NCBI RefSeq assembly: GCF_004214895.1 | Contig: NZ_CP035952.1 | Location: forward strand, 1,932,501 to 1,996,500 | Reading direction: 5' to 3' | Length of the DNA stretch: 64,000 nucleotides | Source of the DNA: Pseudomonas tructae | GTDB taxonomy: Bacteria > Pseudomonadota > Gammaproteobacteria > Pseudomonadales > Pseudomonadaceae | Shown: piece after piece, positions 20,203 to 29,277 of the stretch | How positions within the stretch are numbered: the first letter of the stretch is position 1 | How the letters are laid out: every line of letters begins with the position of its first letter | Notes under the pieces: generated by a model | Databases searched by the model: none | What the model was told of the DNA's origin: nothing | Seen by the model: the letters and a program-made list of their open reading frames with translations, nothing else | Position numbers and translations under genes: made by a program

Positions 20203-21534
20203 ATGCGACAGATCTGGAAGTCTTTTCGCGCGCTGTATTTTGCTGCGCTGATGATGTTGATCGGCTCCGGCTTGTTGAGCACCTACCTGGCCTTGCGCCT
20301 GGCGGCCGACCATGTCGACAGCCTGTGGGTGGGTGCGCTGATGGCCGCCAACTATTTTGGCCTGGCTTTGGGCGGCAAGATCGGCCACCGGCTGATTGCC
20401 CGGGTCGGGCATATCCGCGCCTATGCCACCTGCGCCGGGATCGTCGGCGCGGCGGTGCTTGGCCATGGCCTGGTCAGTTGGCTGCCGGCCTGGGTGGTGC
20501 TGCGGGTGATTGTCGGCCTGGGAATGATGTGCCAGTACATGGTCATCGAGAGCTGGCTGAACGAGCAGGCCGACGCCAAGCAGCGGGGGGCGGTGTTCAG
20601 TGGCTACATGATCGCTTCTTACCTGGGGCTGGTGCTGGGTCAGTTGATCCTGGTGGCGCATCCGCAACTGGGCCTGGAACTGCTGATGTTGGTGGCCATG
20701 TGCTTTGCCCTGTGCCTGGTGCCCGTGGCGCTGACCCGAAGGATTCACCCGGCGCCGCTCAGGCCCGCACCCATGGAACCGCGCTTCTTTATCAAGCGGG
20801 TGCCACAGTCGCTGAGTACCGTGCTCGGTGCCGGGCTCATTGTCGGTTCGTTCTATGGCTTGGCGCCGCTGTACGCAGCCAAGCAGGGGTTGAGTACCGA
20901 GCAGGTGGGGCTGTTCATGGGCTGCTGCATCTTCGCCGGCTTGCTGGTGCAGTGGCCGCTGGGCTGGTTGTCCGATCGCTACGACCGGGCGGTACTGATT
21001 CGCAGTGTTGCGGTGGGCCTGGCAATCGTTGCCTTGCCGTTGGCGATCCTGCCGACCGTGCCGCTGGAGGTGCTGTTTGCCGCCGGTTTTGCTGTATCGC
21101 TGCTGCAGTTCTGTCTGTATCCATTGGCGGTGGCGTTTTCCAACGACCACGTCGAGAGCGAGCGCCGGGTTTCACTCACGGCGATGCTGCTGGTGACCTA
21201 TGGCGTGGGCGCGAGTATCGGGCCATTGGTGGCCGGGGTGCTGATGAAGGTGCTGGGCAATCAGATGCTCTATGCCTTCTTCGTGTTTTTTGCCCTGGTG
21301 CTGGTCTGGCGGATCCGGCCGAAGGCGGTGACCGGCTTGCACCAGGTCGATGATGCCCCGCTGCATCACGTGGCTATGCCAGCGGCAGGCTCGCCACTGT
21401 CGGCAGCGCTGGACCCGCGGGTTGATGAGCAGGTGGTGCAGGATCAGATGCAGGCGCCGGTGGCAGCCGAGGATACCGAGGTGGAGGAGGGGGCTGACAC
21501 TGAGGCTGAAGCGGTCAAGCCGACTCAGGTGTGA
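20203..21534 (+). CDS. MFS transporter, YcaD-like
   Basis: 443 residues with about 12 hydrophobic segments, in two halves joined by a basic loop near RRIHPAPLRPAP. The motif GGKIGHRLIARVGHIRAY resembles the MFS loop 2-3 signature, and WLSDRYDRAVLIR is its second-half copy. A roughly 45-residue cytoplasmic tail is strongly acidic (VAAEDTEVEEGADTEAE) and unusual for the family. The substrate is unknown; YcaD-type proteins are uncharacterised drug/solute porters. The start at 20203 is the first Met before the first helix; aaggag lies rather far upstream. Confidence 0.85.
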   Translation: MRQIWKSFRALYFAALMMLIGSGLLSTYLALRLAADHVDSLWVGALMAANYFGLALGGKIGHRLIARVGHIRAYATCAGIVGAAVLGHGLVSWLPAWVVLRVIVGLGMMCQYMVIESWLNEQADAKQRGAVFSGYMIASYLGLVLGQLILVAHPQLGLELLMLVAMCFALCLVPVALTRRIHPAPLRPAPMEPRFFIKRVPQSLSTVLGAGLIVGSFYGLAPLYAAKQGLSTEQVGLFMGCCIFAGLLVQWPLGWLSDRYDRAVLIRSVAVGLAIVALPLAILPTVPLEVLFAAGFAVSLLQFCLYPLAVAFSNDHVESERRVSLTAMLLVTYGVGASIGPLVAGVLMKVLGNQMLYAFFVFFALVLVWRIRPKAVTGLHQVDDAPLHHVAMPAAGSPLSAALDPRVDEQVVQDQMQAPVAAEDTEVEEGADTEAEAVKPTQV

Positions 21535-21539
21535 TGCTG

Positions 21540-21602
21540 TCGCGGGGCAAGCCCGCTCCCACGGCGCCATGAAGTCCTGTGGGAGCGGGCTTGCCCCGCG
21601 AT
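21540..21602. repeat. REPIN (inverted REP pair)
   Basis: One REP arm (tcgcggggcaagcccgctcc) at 21540-21562 and its inverse (gtgggagcgggcttgccccg) at 21579-21602 flank a 16-base centre. It lies between two convergent genes, 5 bases after the MFS stop and 10 before the flgZ stop, and may help end both transcripts. Confidence 0.92.
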
Positions 21603-21612
21603 GGGCTACAAC

Positions 21613-22356
21613 TCAGTAATCGTCTTTATCGAAGCGCCGCGCTTCACGCTGCAACTGATAGACAAAGGTTTCGATCTTGCGCTGCATCTGCCCGTTGAGG
21701 TTGTGAAAGCGTACGCCGGCAAAGGTGGCGTTGATGCGTTCTTCGAAATGCAGGTGACGCAGTTCCACTTCGACCATGGACAGGCCCAGCGGATTACCGG
21801 CGCCGAATTTTTCATAGACCTGGCCCAGTTGCAGGCGCTCTTCAACGTTGCCTTCAAAGCGCAGCTTGCAGCCAGTGGCGGAAATATCCAGCAACTTGCC
21901 ACGCATTTCGCCATTGCCCTTGAGCTTGTCGCCGTCGAGCTTGACGTCTACCAACTGGGTCAGCTTCAGCGCTGCGCGGAAGGCATTACGGCGTTGATGG
22001 TAGGCAATTTCAGTGGGCAGGCTGCCATGGTAGCTGCGATGGCCATCGGCTTCGACAATCTTCAGTTGGGTGTTGCACTCCCAGGCGATACGTACACCAT
22101 CATGAAAACCTTCGACACGAAACGGCTCACCATTTTCCAGGTAACGCTCGCCGTCGCGGGGGATCATTTCATCAAGGGCCAGGCGGTTGCTTTCGCGGTC
22201 GACTTCGACCACATAGCTTTGAAAACGCTGGCTGCGTTCGTGGAAAGTGATGATCAGCGGGTCATGGCTCTCTTGCAGCGACCGCAAGTTGGCGGCAATT
22301 TCCAAAGGGGTGGTAAGCACCTTCGGAGGCTGCGGAGCTTCTGCTTCATTGAACAC
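21613..22356 (-). CDS. flgZ: c-di-GMP-binding flagellar brake protein FlgZ (YcgR family)
   Basis: 247 residues: an N-terminal YcgR (PilZN) domain (about 15-110) and a C-terminal PilZ domain (about 120-240). The c-di-GMP motif parts QRRNAFR (RxxxR) and [11 protein letters not shown] (D/NxSxxG) are both intact. It slows or biases the flagellar motor when c-di-GMP is high. The start is a GTG at 22356 with ggag 11 bases upstream; the nearby ATG is out of frame. First in the flagellar region and transcribed like flgNM. Confidence 0.94.
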   Translation of the reverse strand: MFNEAEAPQPPKVLTTPLEIAANLRSLQESHDPLIITFHERSQRFQSYVVEVDRESNRLALDEMIPRDGERYLENGEPFRVEGFHDGVRIAWECNTQLKIVEADGHRSYHGSLPTEIAYHQRRNAFRAALKLTQLVDVKLDGDKLKGNGEMRGKLLDISATGCKLRFEGNVEERLQLGQVYEKFGAGNPLGLSMVEVELRHLHFEERINATFAGVRFHNLNGQMQRKIETFVYQLQREARRFDKDDY

Positions 22357-22436
22357 GGTTAATCATTCTCCAGGCAAAAACGTCACACGCAAGTTACGGC
22401 ATTTTGCCAGTATGTTCCGTGCCTTGATACAGGGAA

Positions 22437-22904
22437 TCAAGCCTGGCTCAACGCCCGTGGCTTGGCGAGGGGAGAGGTAGCGCCGCGGCTGTCATAGAGC
22501 GAGGGTGCTTCGCCGCCCATGAGGATTCTGATCTGGTTGGCGGTGGTGCTCTGCTGGAGCTGGATCGAACGGCCATTGCGCTCGTTGACCGCCTGGCAGT
22601 CAGTCAGCAGTTGGCCCAGGACATCCAGTTGTTGCAGCAGCAGTTCGCCGAAAGATGAGTCGCTGGCCAGTTGGGCGACGCCTTCGCGGTCCTGGGACAG
22701 GCCCAGGCCGGCAAGCAGTTCACTGCGCTGGCGGCCATGCTGATCGAGAAGGATCACCAGCGACTGCTTGCGCGCCAGGATGTTCTCCAGCAGCGGCATA
22801 TCGCGACCGTGCAGGGCAACGTTCTCGTTCTGCAGCAAGTCGAGCAGTTCTTGCGCTGGAGCAATATCGTTTTCGATCAGTTGCAGCAGAGTAGTGTCGT
22901 GCAT
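22437..22904 (-). CDS. flgN: Flagellar chaperone FlgN
   Basis: 155 residues, almost wholly helical (LLQLIENDIAPAQELLDLLQNENVALHGRD; then LARKQSLVILLDQHGRQRSELL). It is the cytoplasmic export chaperone for the hook-filament junction proteins FlgK and FlgL. It lies 45 bases downstream of flgM and is probably co-transcribed from the FliA promoter before flgM. Confidence 0.92.
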   Translation of the reverse strand: MHDTTLLQLIENDIAPAQELLDLLQNENVALHGRDMPLLENILARKQSLVILLDQHGRQRSELLAGLGLSQDREGVAQLASDSSFGELLLQQLDVLGQLLTDCQAVNERNGRSIQLQQSTTANQIRILMGGEAPSLYDSRGATSPLAKPRALSQA

Positions 22905-22949
22905 GGCTGGCTCTTTGGTTCAAGCGTCCTGAAGTCAGCGCGCCAGGGG

Positions 22950-23267
22950 CTAGCGCTGGGCTTCGAAATTAAGCAGTTTGCTGGCGACGCGGTTGCTGTC
23001 GACCTGGTAGCTGCCGTCGGCGATAGCCTGTTTCAACTCGGCCACCCGGGCGCTGTTGACAATCGGCTGGTCGCGCAGCTTGTCGCTGACCTTTTGCAAC
23101 TGCTGTGCCTCGTGGCTCAGGTGTACGGTTTCCCCGCTGGCGCTGCTCTGAGCGACGCTACCGGCCGTGGCCGAAGCCGTGCTGGCAGTGCTTTCCTGGC
23201 TGTTGCCAGTGCGCACGCCGCCCGCAACGGACGGGGAATTATTCAAACGACTGAAGTCGATGACCAT
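22950..23267 (-). CDS. flgM: Anti-sigma28 factor FlgM
   Basis: 105 residues. It has the N-terminal [14 protein letters not shown], a Ser/Thr/Ala-rich unfolded middle, and the C-terminal FliA-binding helices ([35 protein letters not shown]). It holds FliA inactive until the hook is complete, then leaves through the export channel. The ATG at 23267 is preferred over an in-frame start 48 bases upstream because family members begin MVIDFSR. Confidence 0.94.
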   Translation of the reverse strand: MVIDFSRLNNSPSVAGGVRTGNSQESTASTASATAGSVAQSSASGETVHLSHEAQQLQKVSDKLRDQPIVNSARVAELKQAIADGSYQVDSNRVASKLLNFEAQR

Positions 23268-23304
23268 GATCAGAAAACCTCTGGGTGTTTGGACGCTTGC
23301 CTTG

Positions 23305-23331
23305 TTTTCGGCCAACCCGAAAGAAACTTTA
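23305..23331 (-). promoter_or_regulatory. Sigma28 (FliA) promoter of flgMN
   Basis: Read on the minus strand: TAAAG (23331-23327), 14 bases, then GCCGAAAA (23312-23305), against TAAAG-N14-GCCGATAA. Seven of eight -10 bases match, and the -35 extends as TAAAGTTT. It lies 38 bases upstream of flgM. Confidence 0.85.
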
Positions 23332-23435
23332 GGCGCAAATGCTCAATGGCATGCACGGCCGGTTCGGGACGTCCAATGGGACACAGTTTAGGAAAAGCAG
23401 TTCCTGATCGCCAGCGTTGTTATCGATTCAGTTGC

Positions 23436-24188
23436 TCACATGGCCACTTCCACCTGGCCCGGCCCGGTCACCCTGGCCTTGACCACCCGTTTGGAGTTGA
23501 GGTTGCGCACCCGGATCTGTTCGCTCAGGCCGCCCTTGCTCAAGGCTTCGCCGGGCATGCGCACCGCCAGGCTACCGCTGCGTGCGGTGATCACCACCTG
23601 ATCGCCCTTGCGGATTACCTCGGCTTGCTCCAGGTGCTGGGGTGTCAGCACCTGATCCATGACCGTTGGTCGGATAACCTTGAGCCCCACTGCCTGATCG
23701 AGGCTGCCTAGAAAACCCTGTTTGAGCATGCCTACGTCGCGCTCTCGCAGGGTTACGTCCTGTTCGCCGACGACGCTATCGCGCTTGAGTGGGCGGGCCA
23801 CAGTCACGACATTGCGAAAAAGACGTACCTGGGCGGGCACGAACACCGTCCATGGTGAGCTGCCGTCGCAACGAACCCGCACGGTGACGCGGCCCATGGG
23901 CTGCGCCGGGCTCTCCAGTGAGGCGCCCAGTTGCTGGTCGCACAGGGGCATGCGCAGGCGCGGATCGAGGTTATTGACCTGGATCTCGTAACGGCCCTCG
24001 GTCTGGCTGGTGGCCAGATAGTCTTCTACGGTGAATTCAAGAAACCCCTGGGTGACACCGATAAGCTGTTCGGGCAAGGTGAAAGCGTCAGCCAGAGTTC
24101 GAGCGCCAGGGGCCAGCAGGCACAGCGCAGCAAGGAAGCCGGGCAGGTGGCAGGTCAGGCGTCGGGAAAATGTCGTTTTCATGTTCAT
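23436..24188 (-). CDS. flgA: Flagellar P-ring assembly chaperone FlgA
   Basis: 250 residues with a signal peptide (hydrophobic GFLAALCLLAPGARTLADA, cleavage near residue 35) and the C-terminal SAF domain (ARPLKRDSVVGEQDVTLRERDVGML and KGDQVVITARSGSLAVRM). It acts in the periplasm to help FlgI form the P ring. The ATG at 24188 lacks a clear ribosome site; a second ATG two codons on is possible. Divergent from cheV. Confidence 0.94.
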   Translation of the reverse strand: MNMKTTFSRRLTCHLPGFLAALCLLAPGARTLADAFTLPEQLIGVTQGFLEFTVEDYLATSQTEGRYEIQVNNLDPRLRMPLCDQQLGASLESPAQPMGRVTVRVRCDGSSPWTVFVPAQVRLFRNVVTVARPLKRDSVVGEQDVTLRERDVGMLKQGFLGSLDQAVGLKVIRPTVMDQVLTPQHLEQAEVIRKGDQVVITARSGSLAVRMPGEALSKGGLSEQIRVRNLNSKRVVKARVTGPGQVEVAM

Positions 24189-24257
24189 ACGATTAAAAAA
24201 AGCAAAGCGCGTGCCGACTGGGTACGAAGCTCGAAGCGTTTGGTGAAGGAGTCTGGC

Positions 24258-25187
24258 ATGGCTGGTGTAATGGATTCGGTGAACCAGCGCACGCAACTGG
24301 TAGGGCAGAACCGTCTGGAGCTGCTGCTGTTTCGCCTCAATGGCGAGCAGCTCTACGGGATCAACGTGTTCAAGGTGCGGGAAGTGTTGCAGTGCCCGAA
24401 CCTCACCGTGATGCCCAAATCCAGTCCCGTCGTGCGCGGTGTCGCGAATATTCGTGGGGCAACCATTCCGATCCTCGATCTGGCAATGGCGACCGGGATG
24501 CCCGGTCTGAGTGAAGAAACAAGCAAGAGCTTCGTCATCATCACCGAGTACAACACCAAGACCCAGGGGTTTCTGGTGCATTCGGTGGAGCGCATCGTCA
24601 ACATGAACTGGGAAGAGATCCATCCGCCACCCAAGGGGACCGGACGCGATCACTACCTGACGGCGGTGACCCGGGTCGACAACAAGATGGTCGAGATCAT
24701 CGATGTGGAGAAGATCCTTGCCGAAGTGGCACCAACTTCCGAGGCGATCTCCGCCGGTGTGGTCGATGCCGAGGTGCAGGACAAGGCCGTGATGCTGCGG
24801 GTGCTGACCGTCGATGACTCGTCGGTGGCGCGCAAGCAGGTCAGCCGTTGCCTGCAGACCGTCGGCGTCGAGGTGGTGGCGCTCAATGATGGCCGCCAGG
24901 CGCTCGATTACCTGCGCAAGCTGGTCGACGAGGGCAAGCGTCCGGAGGAAGAGTTCCTGATGATGATCTCCGATATCGAGATGCCGGAGATGGACGGTTA
25001 CACCCTGACCGCCGAGATTCGCAGCGACCCGCGCATGCAAAAGTTGCACATCATCCTGCATACTTCGCTGTCCGGGGTGTTCAACCAGGCGATGGTCAAG
25101 AAGGTCGGCGCGGATGACTTTCTGGCCAAATTCCGCCCGGACGACCTCGCCCAGCGCGTTGTTGATCGGATCAAGGCCACGCACTAA
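24258..25187 (+). CDS. cheV: Chemotaxis coupling protein CheV
   Basis: 309 residues. A CheW-like coupling domain (about 15-165, with LLFRLNGEQLYGINVFKVREVL and GVANIRGATIPILDL) is joined to a receiver domain (about 180-305) with phospho-acceptor Asp239 in SDIEMPEMDGYT and the conserved HTSLSG switch region. It links receptors to CheA and may adapt the signal by phosphorylation. gaaggag precedes the ATG. cheR follows after 52 bases. Confidence 0.95.
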   Translation: MAGVMDSVNQRTQLVGQNRLELLLFRLNGEQLYGINVFKVREVLQCPNLTVMPKSSPVVRGVANIRGATIPILDLAMATGMPGLSEETSKSFVIITEYNTKTQGFLVHSVERIVNMNWEEIHPPPKGTGRDHYLTAVTRVDNKMVEIIDVEKILAEVAPTSEAISAGVVDAEVQDKAVMLRVLTVDDSSVARKQVSRCLQTVGVEVVALNDGRQALDYLRKLVDEGKRPEEEFLMMISDIEMPEMDGYTLTAEIRSDPRMQKLHIILHTSLSGVFNQAMVKKVGADDFLAKFRPDDLAQRVVDRIKATH

Positions 25188-25239
25188 CGGCCAGGGGTAT
25201 CGGCCCCTGGCAGTACATACGATTTAAGAGGCGGCATCA

Positions 25240-26067
25240 GTGTCTACGGGTAATTTGGATTTCGAACAGTTCCGGGTATTCCTGGAAAAAGCCTGTGGCA
25301 TCCTGCTGGGCGAAAATAAGCAATACCTGGTCTCCAGCCGTCTCAACAAGCTGATGGAACAGCAGGGCATCAAGTCCCTGAGCGAGCTGGTACAGCGTAT
25401 TCAGAGCCAGCCGCGCAGTGGTTTGCGCGAGCAGGTAGTCGATGCCATGACCACCAACGAAACCCTCTGGTTTCGCGATACCTATCCGTTCGAGGTGCTC
25501 AAGAACAAGGTGCTGCCGGAGCAGATCAAGGCCAACCCCGGCCAGCGTCTGCGCATCTGGTCGGCAGCCTGTTCTTCGGGGCAGGAGCCGTACTCCATCT
25601 CCATGGCTATCGATGAGTTCGAGCGCAGCAACATCGGCCAGTTGAAGATGGGTGCGCAGATTGTTGCCACCGACCTGTCCGGCTCGATGCTGAACAACTG
25701 CAAGACCGGCGAGTACGACAGCCTGGCGATTGCCCGTGGCCTGTCCCAGGAGCGCCTGCAGCGTTACTTCGACGTCAAGGCGCCGGGGCGCTGGGCGGTC
25801 AAGGCGCCGATTCGCAGCCGCGTCGAGTTCCGTTCGTTCAACCTGCTCGACAGCTACGCGAGCCTGGGCAAGTTCGATATCGTGTTCTGCCGCAACGTGC
25901 TGATCTACTTCTCGGCCCAGGTCAAGAAGGACATCCTGATGCGCATCCACGGTACGCTCAAGCCGGGTGGCTATCTGTTCCTCGGTGCATCGGAAGCGCT
26001 CAATGGCTTGCCGGACCATTACCAGATGGTCCAGTGCAGTCCGGGGATTATCTATCAGGCAAAGTAA
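25240..26067 (+). CDS. cheR: Chemotaxis receptor methyltransferase CheR
   Basis: 275 residues. An N-terminal helical domain (FEQFRVFLEKACGILLGENKQYLV) precedes a SAM-dependent methyltransferase domain with RIWSAACSSGQEPYSISM and FDIVFCRNVLIYF. It methylates glutamates on chemoreceptors. A GTG at 25240 is the start, with aagagg upstream. It probably forms one operon with cheV and ends at a terminator just before the flgB promoter. Confidence 0.95.
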   Translation: MSTGNLDFEQFRVFLEKACGILLGENKQYLVSSRLNKLMEQQGIKSLSELVQRIQSQPRSGLREQVVDAMTTNETLWFRDTYPFEVLKNKVLPEQIKANPGQRLRIWSAACSSGQEPYSISMAIDEFERSNIGQLKMGAQIVATDLSGSMLNNCKTGEYDSLAIARGLSQERLQRYFDVKAPGRWAVKAPIRSRVEFRSFNLLDSYASLGKFDIVFCRNVLIYFSAQVKKDILMRIHGTLKPGGYLFLGASEALNGLPDHYQMVQCSPGIIYQAK

Positions 26068-26150
26068 GCCGGCTAAATTGCCGCTTTGCTGACGCCAGGC
26101 GGAAATCCTTTGCCGCTTTTCTGGCATTGCCGCTGCCGGCAACCCCCTCA

Positions 26151-26180
26151 AAGCCCCGTATTTACGGGGTTTTGTTTTTT
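26151..26180 (+). terminator. Terminator of cheVR
   Basis: CCCCGTA (26154-26160) pairs with TACGGGG (26163-26169), then ttttgtttttt. Its T-run merges into the -24 element of the flgB promoter. Confidence 0.85.
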
Positions 26181-26195
26181 GGCATGGCTCTTGCT
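26179..26195 (+). promoter_or_regulatory. Sigma54 promoter of flgBCDE
   Basis: TTGGCATGGCTCTTGCT: GG at 26181-26182 and GC at 26193-26194, with 10 bases between, against TTGGCACG-N4-TTGCW. The distance to the flgB ATG is about 40 bases. FleQ-dependent RpoN control of the hook-basal genes is known in Pseudomonas. Confidence 0.88.
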
Positions 26196-26235
26196 CTAGC
26201 TCAGTCAACGAAAAACCTTCGAAGGTTTCCCCGAC

Positions 26236-26643
26236 ATGAGCATCAGCTTCGACAAAGCGCTCGGCATCCACGAAAAGGCATTGGGCTTTCGCGCCCAGCG
26301 TGCCGAGGTGCTGGCCAACAACATCGCCAACGCCGACACGCCGAACTACAAGGCGCGCGACATGGACTTCGCTTCGGTGCTGGCGGCCCAGGCCGAGCAG
26401 ACCAGCAAGGGTCATTTTTCGCTCGACCGGACCAATAGCCGGCACATCGAGGCCGAAGGCCTGAGCATGGGTGACGAAGCCCTGCAGTACCGCACGCCCA
26501 TGCAGCCGTCGATCGACCAGAACACCGTCGATGCCCAGCTCGAGCAGTCGAGCTACGCGGAAAACGCCGTGGGTTTCCAGGCCAGCTTCACGCTGCTCAA
26601 CAGTAAATTCAAAGGGCTGGTATCGGCCCTGCGCGGAGAGTAA
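26236..26643 (+). CDS. flgB: Flagellar proximal rod protein FlgB
   Basis: 135 residues. It starts MSISFDKALGIHEKALGFRAQRAEVLANNIANADTPNYKARD in outline, the family signature with the ANNIANADTPNY rod motif. It is exported by the flagellar type III system and lies at the base of the rod. First of flgBCDE; flgC starts 3 bases after its stop. Confidence 0.96.
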   Translation: MSISFDKALGIHEKALGFRAQRAEVLANNIANADTPNYKARDMDFASVLAAQAEQTSKGHFSLDRTNSRHIEAEGLSMGDEALQYRTPMQPSIDQNTVDAQLEQSSYAENAVGFQASFTLLNSKFKGLVSALRGE

Positions 26644-26646
26644 TTC

Positions 26647-27090
26647 ATGTCCCTCGCCAGCGTCTTCAACATTGCCGGTAGCGGCATGAGTGCCCAGACC
26701 ACGCGTCTGAACACCGTCGCTTCGAACATTGCCAACGCCGAAACCGTCTCGTCGAGCATCGACCAGACCTATCGTGCCCGTCACCCGGTGTTCGCCACTA
26801 CCTTCCAGCAGGCCCAGGCCGGTGTCAGCCAGTCGCTGTTCCAGGATCAGGATGCTGCAGGGCAGGGTGTGCAGGTGCTCGGCGTGGTCGAGGATCAGAG
26901 CAACCTTGAGGCGCGCTATGAGCCGAATCATCCGGCGGCGAACAAGGACGGCTACGTCTATTACCCCAACGTCAATGTGGTGGAAGAGATGGCCGACATG
27001 ATTTCCGCCAGCCGCTCGTTCCAGACCAACGCCGAGCTGATGAACACGGCTAAAACCATGATGCAGAAGGTCCTGACCCTGGGTCAGTGA
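26647..27090 (+). CDS. flgC: Flagellar proximal rod protein FlgC
   Basis: 147 residues with the N-terminal rod motif (NTVASNIANAETV) and the C-terminal helix (YPNVNVVEEMADMISASRSFQTNAE) shared by rod and hook proteins. It forms the proximal rod with FlgB and FlgF. Confidence 0.96.
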   Translation: MSLASVFNIAGSGMSAQTTRLNTVASNIANAETVSSSIDQTYRARHPVFATTFQQAQAGVSQSLFQDQDAAGQGVQVLGVVEDQSNLEARYEPNHPAANKDGYVYYPNVNVVEEMADMISASRSFQTNAELMNTAKTMMQKVLTLGQ

Positions 27091-27105
27091 TAAAGGACGA
27101 AGCCA

Positions 27106-27849
27106 ATGGCAAGCGTTAACGACACCACTGCCGGCGTAAGCCTGAACGACGTCATCAAGGCGTCGGGCAAGAAGAACAGCGAAACCAGCGCCAACAACGC
27201 CGCCGGTATCGCTGCGGCCACCAACAGCAAGACCGGCACCAACAAGCAGGCGCTGGGCAAGGACGCGTTCCTGCAGTTGCTGGTGACCCAGATGAAGCAC
27301 CAGAACCCGCTCGATCCGCAGGACAACAGCGAGTTCGTGGCGCAGCTGGCGCAGTTCAGCAGCCTGGAAGGCATCACCTCGCTCAATGAGTCGGTGACAG
27401 CGATTTCCGGCAACTACAAATCGTCGCAGGCGCTGCAGGCCTCTTCGCTGGTCGGTCGCTCGGTGATTGCCCAGACCGACAAGGCTGTGGTCGATACCAC
27501 CAAGAGCTTCAATGGCACGGTAGTGGTTCCTCAGGCGCTGAGCAATGCTACCGTCACCATTACCGACAAGGACGGCAAGGTGGTCAAGACCATCGACATG
27601 GGCGCACAGAAGGCCGGTAACGCTGCGTTTGTCTGGGACGGTACCAATGACAAGGGCGACAAGGTCGATCCGGGTACCTACACCTTCGCCGCCAAGACCA
27701 CGATCGATGGCAAGAAGCTGGACATGTACACCATGCTGCCGGCCACCGTCAGCAGCGTCACCATCAGTCAGACTGGTGGCGAGATGATGCTCAATCTCGC
27801 AGGTCTGGGCAGCATTGCCCTGTCCAAAGTCCAAACCATCGGTATATAG
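27106..27849 (+). CDS. flgD: Flagellar hook cap protein FlgD
   Basis: 247 residues. The conserved N-terminal half carries KDAFLQLLVTQMKHQNPLDP and EFVAQLAQFSSLEGI. The C-terminal part has the Ig/Tudor-like hook-cap domains (FVWDGTNDKGDKVDPGTYTF). It caps the growing hook so that FlgE can assemble. It sits 15 bases after flgC. Confidence 0.96.
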   Translation: MASVNDTTAGVSLNDVIKASGKKNSETSANNAAGIAAATNSKTGTNKQALGKDAFLQLLVTQMKHQNPLDPQDNSEFVAQLAQFSSLEGITSLNESVTAISGNYKSSQALQASSLVGRSVIAQTDKAVVDTTKSFNGTVVVPQALSNATVTITDKDGKVVKTIDMGAQKAGNAAFVWDGTNDKGDKVDPGTYTFAAKTTIDGKKLDMYTMLPATVSSVTISQTGGEMMLNLAGLGSIALSKVQTIGI

Positions 27850-27879
27850 AGCCGGCTAACGCGGCACAAGGAGTGAAAG

Positions 27880-29205
27880 ATGTCATTCAATATCGGCCTT
27901 AGCGGTCTCTATGCAGCCAACAAGCAACTGGACGTGACCGGCAACAACATCGCCAACGTCGCTACCACCGGTTTCAAATCGTCGCGCGCAGAATTCGCTG
28001 ACGTCTACTCGGCCAACAAGCTGGGTGTTGGTTCCAGCAACATCGGTAACGGTGTGCGCCTGGCGGCGGTATCGCAGCAGTTCACCAACGGCGATATCAA
28101 CAACACCGGCAACGTTCTGGATATGGGTATCCAGGGGCAGGGCTTCTTCGTCCTCAGCGACAACGGCGCGCTCAGCTATACCCGTGCCGGTGCCTTCCAG
28201 ACCAACAAGGACAACTATGTCGTTACCGCTGATGGCCTGCGCCTGCGTGGCTATGGCGTGGACGAAAACGGCAAGGTCGTCAATGGCGTACTGACCGACC
28301 TGAAGATCGACACTTCGGCGCTGGCGCCCAAGAGCACCACGGCGATCGATCAGGGGTTGAACCTGAATTCGTCGGACAAGACCATTCCGGCAACTGTCAC
28401 CTTCAGCCCGACTGACGAAAACAGCTGGAACAAGACCTTTTCCACCAAGATCTATGACAGCCAGGGTAATGAGCACGTCATGGATCAGTACTACGTCAAG
28501 ACCGGGACCAATACCTGGAAGTCGTACACCCTGATCGAAGGCCGTAACCCGCTGAACCCGGCCCAGGAGCCGCCGCAACCGCTGGTGGGCAATATCGAGT
28601 TCAACTCTGACGGCAGCGTCAAGACCATGACCGCTGGTGCGGCAGGTTCGGGTTACGAAGTGGTGAACAAGGTCTTCAAGCTGACAGGCTGGGTCCCAGC
28701 GACCGTGACCAATCCGAACGCCACGCCGCCGGTCTGGGGTTCCAACGGTTCGGCCGCCAATGCGGGCGGCATTGCCATCGACATGACCAAGACCACTTCG
28801 TACAACACCCCGACCACGCGTCTGTCGCAGAGTCAGGATGGTTATGCCACGGGTATTCTGTCGAGCCTGAGCATTGACTCCAGCGGTGTGATGTTCGCAA
28901 GCTTCAGCAACCAGCAGTCGCGTGCCATCGGCCAGGTCGCCATCGCCAGCTTCGCCAACGAGCAAGGCCTGCAGCCAATGGGTGGTACCCGCTGGACTGA
29001 AACCTACTCCTCGGGCATTCCGGGTATCGATGCGCCGAAGACTGGCACTCTGGGTTCTATCCAGTCCAACTCGCTGGAGGCGTCCAACGTCAACCTGACC
29101 AACGAACTGGTCGAGTTGATCAAGGCGCAGAGCAACTACCAGGCCAACGCCAAGACCATCTCGACCCAGAGCACCATCATGCAGACCATCATTCAGATGA
29201 CCTGA
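27880..29205 (+). CDS. flgE: Flagellar hook protein FlgE
   Basis: 441 residues. The N-terminal D0 is SFNIGLSGLYAANKQLDVTGNNIANV, and the C-terminal D0 is SNVNLTNELVELIKAQSNYQ. The variable central D1/D2 region carries Asn/Thr-rich stretches. It polymerises into the hook. ggagtg precedes the ATG. A hairpin 28 bases after the stop probably ends the operon. Confidence 0.96.
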   Translation: MSFNIGLSGLYAANKQLDVTGNNIANVATTGFKSSRAEFADVYSANKLGVGSSNIGNGVRLAAVSQQFTNGDINNTGNVLDMGIQGQGFFVLSDNGALSYTRAGAFQTNKDNYVVTADGLRLRGYGVDENGKVVNGVLTDLKIDTSALAPKSTTAIDQGLNLNSSDKTIPATVTFSPTDENSWNKTFSTKIYDSQGNEHVMDQYYVKTGTNTWKSYTLIEGRNPLNPAQEPPQPLVGNIEFNSDGSVKTMTAGAAGSGYEVVNKVFKLTGWVPATVTNPNATPPVWGSNGSAANAGGIAIDMTKTTSYNTPTTRLSQSQDGYATGILSSLSIDSSGVMFASFSNQQSRAIGQVAIASFANEQGLQPMGGTRWTETYSSGIPGIDAPKTGTLGSIQSNSLEASNVNLTNELVELIKAQSNYQANAKTISTQSTIMQTIIQMT

Positions 29206-29232
29206 TGCGGGTTTGAAGTAGTCGGCGTGAAC

Positions 29233-29260
29233 AGACCCCTTTCTCGGAAGGGGTCTTGCA
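29233..29260 (+). terminator. Terminator or attenuator after flgE
   Basis: AGACCCCTT (29233-29241) pairs with AAGGGGTCT (29248-29256). The T-run is weak (tgcattt), so partial read-through into the next small gene is likely. Confidence 0.6.
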
Positions 29261-29277
29261 TTTCAGGGGTATCGATC

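Noticed and set aside
25237-27834. 865-residue minus-strand frame over cheR-flgD
   Set aside because: It runs antisense through four certain genes; low-complexity composition and no recognisable motif.
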